This document shows positions 60,326 to 64,000 of a stretch of 64,000 bases of DNA, piece after piece (position 1 is the first letter of the stretch; each line of letters starts with the position of its first letter). The DNA is from Cryptosporangium aurantiacum (GTDB lineage Bacteria; Actinomycetota; Actinomycetes; Mycobacteriales; Cryptosporangiaceae), in contig NZ_FRCS01000005.1 of the NCBI RefSeq assembly GCF_900143005.1, forward strand, positions 62,001 to 126,000, written 5' to 3'. A model generated the notes under the pieces. It was given only the letters and a program-made list of their open reading frames with translations. It had not been told where the DNA came from and did not search any database. The translations under genes were made by a program, and so were the position numbers.

Positions 60326-61486
60326 TTAGTACTCGGGGAGGCTCGGGTCGATCTGCTTCACGTAGCCGATCACACCACCCTGCACGTGGACCGCGTCCTT
60401 GAAGCCGGCTTGCTTCACGGCGGCGAGCGCCTCGGCCGACCGGACCCCCGTCTTGCAGTACAGGACGATCTGCTTGTCCTGCGGCAGCTTCGACAGCGCT
60501 TGGCCGGAGAGGATGTCGCCCTTCGGAATGAGCGTCGCGCCCGGGATCGACACGATCTCGAACTCGGCGGGCTCGCGGACGTCGACCAGGAAGTAGTCCT
60601 TCCCGGCGTCCTTCCACTCCTGCAGCTCCAGGTTGGTGATCGTGGATCCGCGGGCCGCGTCCTGGGCCTCCTCGGAGACCGTGCCGCAGAACTCCTCGTA
60701 GTCGATCAGCTCGGTGATCGGCTCGGCCTGCGGGTCCTTCCGGATCTTGATCGTCCGGTACGACATTTCCAGGGCGTCGTAGACCATGAGCCGGCCGAGC
60801 AGCGTCTCACCGATGCCGGTGATCAGCTTGATCGCCTCGGTGGCCTGCACGGACGCGATCGACGCGCAGAGGATGCCGAGCACGCCGCCCTCGGCGCAGC
60901 TGGGCACCATGCCGGGCGGCGGCGGAACCGGGTACAGGTCGCGGTAGTTCGGGCCGTGCTCGTCCCAGAACACGCTGACCTGGCCCTCGAACCGGTAGAT
61001 CGAGCCCCAGACGTACGGCTTGCCGAGCAGCACCGCGGCGTCGTTCACCAGGTAGCGGGTGGCGAAGTTGTCGGTGCCGTCGACGATCAGGTCGTAGTCG
61101 CGGAAGATGTCGAGCACGTTGTCCGACTCGAGCCGGGTCTCGTGCAGGATCACGTTGACGTACGGGTTGATCTCCTTGACCGAGTCACGCGCGGACTCGG
61201 CCTTGCTGCGGCCGATGTCGGACTGGCCGTGGATGATCTGGCGCTGGAGGTTCGACTCGTCGACGGTGTCGAACTCCACGATGCCGAGCGTCCCGACACC
61301 CGCGGCAGCCAGGTACATCAGCGTCGGCGAACCCAGCCCGCCCGCGCCCACACACAGCACCTTGGCGTTCTTCAACCGCTTCTGCCCGTCCATCCCGACG
61401 TCGGGGATGATCAGGTGCCGCGAATAGCGGCGTACCTCGTCGACGGACAGCGACGCGGCCGGCTCGACCAGCGGCGGCAGGGCCAC
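60326..61486 (-). CDS. moeZ: adenylyltransferase/sulfurtransferase MoeZ
   Basis: A 386-residue fusion of an E1-like domain (residues about 15-260) and a rhodanese domain (about 275-386). GxGGxG is at 48-53 (VGAGGLGSP), and the adenylation/transfer Cys is in PSCAEGGVLG. The rhodanese loop is LYCKTGVRS. MoeZ activates and thiolates sulfur carriers for molybdopterin, cysteine and some thio-modified metabolites. AAGGAG lies 7 nt before the GTG. It corresponds to Rv3206c. Confidence 0.95.
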   Translation of the reverse strand: MALPPLVEPAASLSVDEVRRYSRHLIIPDVGMDGQKRLKNAKVLCVGAGGLGSPTLMYLAAAGVGTLGIVEFDTVDESNLQRQIIHGQSDIGRSKAESARDSVKEINPYVNVILHETRLESDNVLDIFRDYDLIVDGTDNFATRYLVNDAAVLLGKPYVWGSIYRFEGQVSVFWDEHGPNYRDLYPVPPPPGMVPSCAEGGVLGILCASIASVQATEAIKLITGIGETLLGRLMVYDALEMSYRTIKIRKDPQAEPITELIDYEEFCGTVSEEAQDAARGSTITNLELQEWKDAGKDYFLVDVREPAEFEIVSIPGATLIPKGDILSGQALSKLPQDKQIVLYCKTGVRSAEALAAVKQAGFKDAVHVQGGVIGYVKQIDPSLPEY

Positions 61487-61576
61487 GAGCTGCTCCTTCC
61501 ATGCGGGGATGACTCCACCGGTGGGAACCGGGGCTCGGAGTTCATTGTTCCCGACGCCCGAACTCTGGGACAGGCC

Positions 61577-62731
61577 TCACTGACCTGCGGTGGGCTGCCC
61601 GGAGAGGTAGCGCCCGTTGACGTACGGCCAGGCGTTGGGCGTGCAACCCTGCAGGCCGAGCGTCTGCTGCTGCATCACCGGCGCGGGTTTGCCGCGGCCT
61701 CCGCAGCGCACGTGACCGTGGCCGAGCTGGTGCCCCATCTCATGGTTGACGACGTACTGCCGGTAGGTGGGTAGGTCGCCCTTGAACGCGGGCACCGCCA
61801 GCAACCAGCGCGCCAGGTTGATCACGACCTGGTCGCCGGTGCGGCACGACGTGTAACCGGCCGGGTCGAGCCCACCGGCGCGGCAGATGCGGTTCGTGGT
61901 CTCCGGGGTGGCCAGCAGAATCACCGCGTCCACGGAGCCACCGGTCACCCGCTGGAAGCGCCACTTCTTCGCCGCGGTCCAGCCTCGGGGGTCCGACAGC
62001 GTGGCGTCCACTGCGGCGGCGAAGTCGTCGGGCTTCTGCCCGGAGCCGCGTTCCACCTTGACCTGGTAGCGGACCAGCGTCCCGGTGGAGCCGCGCACCG
62101 GCGTCGTCCCACCCGCGGCGGTGAACGCCCCGCTACCCCGCGCGGGCACCGTTACCGCCGTCGACGCCGTCGGGCTCGCCTCCGGCTGGATCGCTTCGGC
62201 GCTCGGGTTGGTGCTCGGTTGGGTGCTCACTGCTGCGGAGGGCGTGGCTCTCCCGGTCGTCCGGGTTCGCTCCGCCTGCTCGTGTTCGGTGCGGCTGCCC
62301 CCGCGGACCAGGTCGACGAGCACCAGAAGGGCTGTGAACAGCACGAGGAGCACGAGGAACCGACGGCGTCGGCGGGCTGCTCGCCGCCGGGCGGCCTGGC
62401 GTTGGGCGCGGAGGTAGGTCGCGGAGACCGAGGAGTGCGGTGGTGCCGAAGCGGGACGATCGCCGGGCCGCCGCCCCTGCCGGATCTCGGAACGCAGGGC
62501 ACGGCGGGCCTCGTTCGCCGAGTCGGGGTGATGGCGCCCGCGCACGCGTCGCTCGCGGAACGCGTCCGTACGCGTGTCCGCTGTCGCCCGCCGGCCGGTA
62601 TCCCGGTGACGGCCGTCCGACGGGTGCGCGGGGTCCTCCCCCCGCAGGGACGGGTCCGCGGTCCGCTCGCTCAGTTCGCCTCCCCGGTCACTCTGATCAC
62701 GGCGTTCACGGCGGATTCCCCCGTACCCCAC
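61577..62731 (-). CDS. DUF3152 putative metzincin-like membrane protein
   Basis: A protein of up to 384 residues. A cytoplasmic, Arg-rich N-terminus precedes one transmembrane helix (RFLVLLVLFTALLVLVDLV, residues about 124-142). A Ser/Thr/Pro-rich linker and the DUF3152 domain follow. The domain has VVNHEMGHQLGHGHVRCGG, a HExxHxxGxxH zinc site, and PAPVMQQQT resembling a Met-turn. Two Cys pairs are likely disulfides. The GTG at 62731 is the longest start. GGGGAGG stands 4 nt before a CTG at 62674 in the same frame, so the true start may be non-canonical. It corresponds to Rv3207c. Confidence 0.85.
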   Translation of the reverse strand: MGYGGIRRERRDQSDRGGELSERTADPSLRGEDPAHPSDGRHRDTGRRATADTRTDAFRERRVRGRHHPDSANEARRALRSEIRQGRRPGDRPASAPPHSSVSATYLRAQRQAARRRAARRRRRFLVLLVLFTALLVLVDLVRGGSRTEHEQAERTRTTGRATPSAAVSTQPSTNPSAEAIQPEASPTASTAVTVPARGSGAFTAAGGTTPVRGSTGTLVRYQVKVERGSGQKPDDFAAAVDATLSDPRGWTAAKKWRFQRVTGGSVDAVILLATPETTNRICRAGGLDPAGYTSCRTGDQVVINLARWLLAVPAFKGDLPTYRQYVVNHEMGHQLGHGHVRCGGRGKPAPVMQQQTLGLQGCTPNAWPYVNGRYLSGQPTAGQ

Positions 62732-62757
62732 CTACGATGCCCTGTCCGACGGGTGAG

Positions 62758-63777
62758 TCAGGCCACTACTGACCGGTTACCTGCCTCGATCAGCGGAAGC
62801 ACCGCCCGGGCCACAATACGGGGGGATTCGAGTTGAGCCGTATGTCCCACACCGCGTAGAACGAGCAGACGACTGTTCGGTATCGCTTTTGCGGTCCTTG
62901 AGGCCAATTTGACGTCGACCATGCGGTCTTTGTGGCCCCAGATCACCAGCGTGGGCGCCTGAATCTGACCGGCCAGCCGCCAGAGCGAACGGCCCGGCGG
63001 GACCAAGTAGGACGCCACCAGCCCGCGCAACGAGGCGACGTACGCGGCGGCTCCCCACGGCACCGCCAACCGATGCTCGGCCTCGGCGATCGCTTCCTCC
63101 CAGCGCTGCGGCGCGACCGCCGACGGATCGGCGAAACAGACGTCGATCATGCCCTGGGCCATCTGGTGCGGCGTCGCGGCTCGGAGGATGCGCTCCACCA
63201 CGCGCTCGACGCGGGGCACCACCAGGACCGGGAGCATGTGGCGGTGGGTGGGGCGCGGGCGGTACACCGGCATCGCCGGCGAGATCAGCGTCAGCGTCCG
63301 CACCAGGTCCGGACGCAGTGCGGCGGCCCGGATCACGACCGCGCCGCCGAGCGAGTTGCCGAACAGGTGGACCGGTCCGCGTCCGGACACCTCGATCCAG
63401 CGGATCACCAGCTCGGCGTAGCTCTGCTGGGTGTAGCCGCCGGGCAGGGCCGGGCCGCTCCGGCCGAAGCCGGGCAGGTCGATCGCCTGCCCGTCGAGAC
63501 GATCGGAGAGGAGGTCGGCGAGGTCGGTCCAGTTCTGTCCGGAGCCACCGAGCCCGTGGACGTAGAGCGCGGGCTCGGCGTCCGGCGCGGTGGCCGGGGT
63601 CTCCCGGACGTGGATCTCGATCGCTCCGCCCGGCCAGTCGACCTCGACGGTGCGACCGGGCCAGGGCGGAACCAGCGGGTCTGGCGTTGGGCGGAGTACG
63701 GAGTCGGGGGCGAGTCGAGCAGGCGTCACCCTTTCCAGTTTGCCCGCCAGTTCGGCCGCGTTCTGGGGATCTGGCAC
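62758..63777 (-). CDS. alpha/beta hydrolase
   Basis: A 339-residue serine hydrolase. YVHGLGGSGQNW is the oxyanion loop, FGNSLGGAV has the nucleophilic Ser, WGHKDRMVD the acid and RGVGHTAQLE the His. All triad positions are intact. It lacks a signal peptide. GTG at 63777 is the longest start; a GTG at 63729 (VTPARLAPDS) is an alternative. It ends 26 bp before the DUF3152 gene, so the two may be one operon. The substrate is unknown; the fold includes esterases, lipases and C-C hydrolases. Confidence 0.88.
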   Translation of the reverse strand: MPDPQNAAELAGKLERVTPARLAPDSVLRPTPDPLVPPWPGRTVEVDWPGGAIEIHVRETPATAPDAEPALYVHGLGGSGQNWTDLADLLSDRLDGQAIDLPGFGRSGPALPGGYTQQSYAELVIRWIEVSGRGPVHLFGNSLGGAVVIRAAALRPDLVRTLTLISPAMPVYRPRPTHRHMLPVLVVPRVERVVERILRAATPHQMAQGMIDVCFADPSAVAPQRWEEAIAEAEHRLAVPWGAAAYVASLRGLVASYLVPPGRSLWRLAGQIQAPTLVIWGHKDRMVDVKLASRTAKAIPNSRLLVLRGVGHTAQLESPRIVARAVLPLIEAGNRSVVA

Positions 63778-63840
63778 TGGAGGCCCTGATCGGGGCCTGC
63801 GATCTGCGGGTTCGCGGGGTTCGGGGTCGGCGCGGCGGCG

Positions 63841-63900
63841 GCCAGTTGCCGCAGGTGGCGGCCAGTTGCCGCAGGTGGCGGCCAGTTGCCGCAGGTGGCG
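63841..63900. repeat. 20-bp perfect tandem repeat, three copies
   Basis: GCCAGTTGCCGCAGGTGGCG occurs three times without change. Each unit, with its neighbour, can form a GCGGC/GCCGC hairpin. It lies 63 bp upstream of the hydrolase start. No gene is seen from 63778 to the window end. Confidence 0.95.
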
Positions 63901-64000
63901 GCCTCCGCGTGGCCGGCCCCTGGGCGATGGCGGGTAGCGCTGCGGGTGGCCGCCCGCTCGTCGCCGGTTCTAGCGGCTGCCGCTTCTAGTAGCCGCCGCC

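Noticed and set aside
63841..63900. CRISPR-like array
   Set aside because: Units are 20 bp and contiguous with no spacers, and no cas genes are present.
63901..64000. Coding potential at the right edge
   Set aside because: Arg/Gly-rich frames only; nothing conserved.

Overview
The window is GC-rich throughout, with coding sequence that strongly favours G or C at third codon positions, dense packing and many 4-bp start/stop overlaps. This is an actinobacterial chromosome. Gene content and order between about 13 kb and 62 kb parallel the Mycobacterium tuberculosis Rv3193c-Rv3207c neighbourhood: UPF0182, YlbL-type protease, Zincin_2 protein, ThiF-like protein, ABC1 kinase, whiB7, uvrD2, mycoredoxin, nudC, adnB/adnA, an alkyltransferase-like protein, moeZ and a DUF3152 protein. 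Lineage-specific genes are interspersed. I cannot name the genus from sequence alone. I see no phage, insertion sequence, plasmid or CRISPR hallmarks.

Layout. 0.2-5.8 kb: an SRAP-type DNA-protein crosslink sensor divergent from aroA, then rsgA, a conserved hypothetical gene, hisN and a DMT-like membrane protein. 5.8-13.3 kb: GntR and HxlR regulators, small hypothetical genes, a cold-shock gene, and an MFS pump with a divergent MarR gene set between two initiator tRNA genes in the same orientation. 13.4-24.2 kb: UPF0182 membrane protein, PPA1309-family protein, YlbL-type protease, an SDR, a Zincin_2 protein, a YgjP-type metallopeptidase, DUF5679, an orphan ThiF/RRE-like protein and an ABC1 kinase. 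24.4-30.7 kb: whiB7 with a leader holding a 116-codon frame and an intrinsic terminator, uvrD2, mycoredoxin, an MFS protein, a uridine-kinase-like protein without a P-loop and an anchored secreted protein. 30.8-34.5 kb: an overlapping operon of two M16 peptidases and nudC.

34.9-44.3 kb: acyl-CoA ligase, a collagen-like membrane protein, a secreted 5'-nucleotidase, a VOC protein, an epoxide-hydrolase-like protein and a secreted M6 metalloprotease. 44.2-50.8 kb: adnB and adnA, the double-strand-break resection motor-nuclease. 50.9-58.6 kb: a PadR-ABC-FtsX operon, an HTH/Clp-N operon behind two perfect operators, a transporter/PLP-decarboxylase operon and an alkyltransferase-like DNA repair protein. 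58.6-64 kb: an amino acid permease, moeZ, a DUF3152 metzincin-like protein and an alpha/beta hydrolase.

Working themes are DNA repair (SRAP, UvrD2, AdnAB, ATL), antibiotic and redox stress (WhiB7, mycoredoxin, MFS pumps, PadR-ABC), proteolysis and the cell envelope. The most striking window-wide pattern is a -10-like hexamer placed 6-7 nt before about seventeen start codons, which predicts that many of these genes are transcribed as leaderless mRNAs. One such signal leads into a five-codon mini-ORF that overlaps the start of the Zincin_2 gene. Other notable regulatory signals are the paired operators at 55.13-55.18 kb, the whiB7 leader attenuator, and a possible promoter-terminator unit for a small RNA near 21.3 kb.
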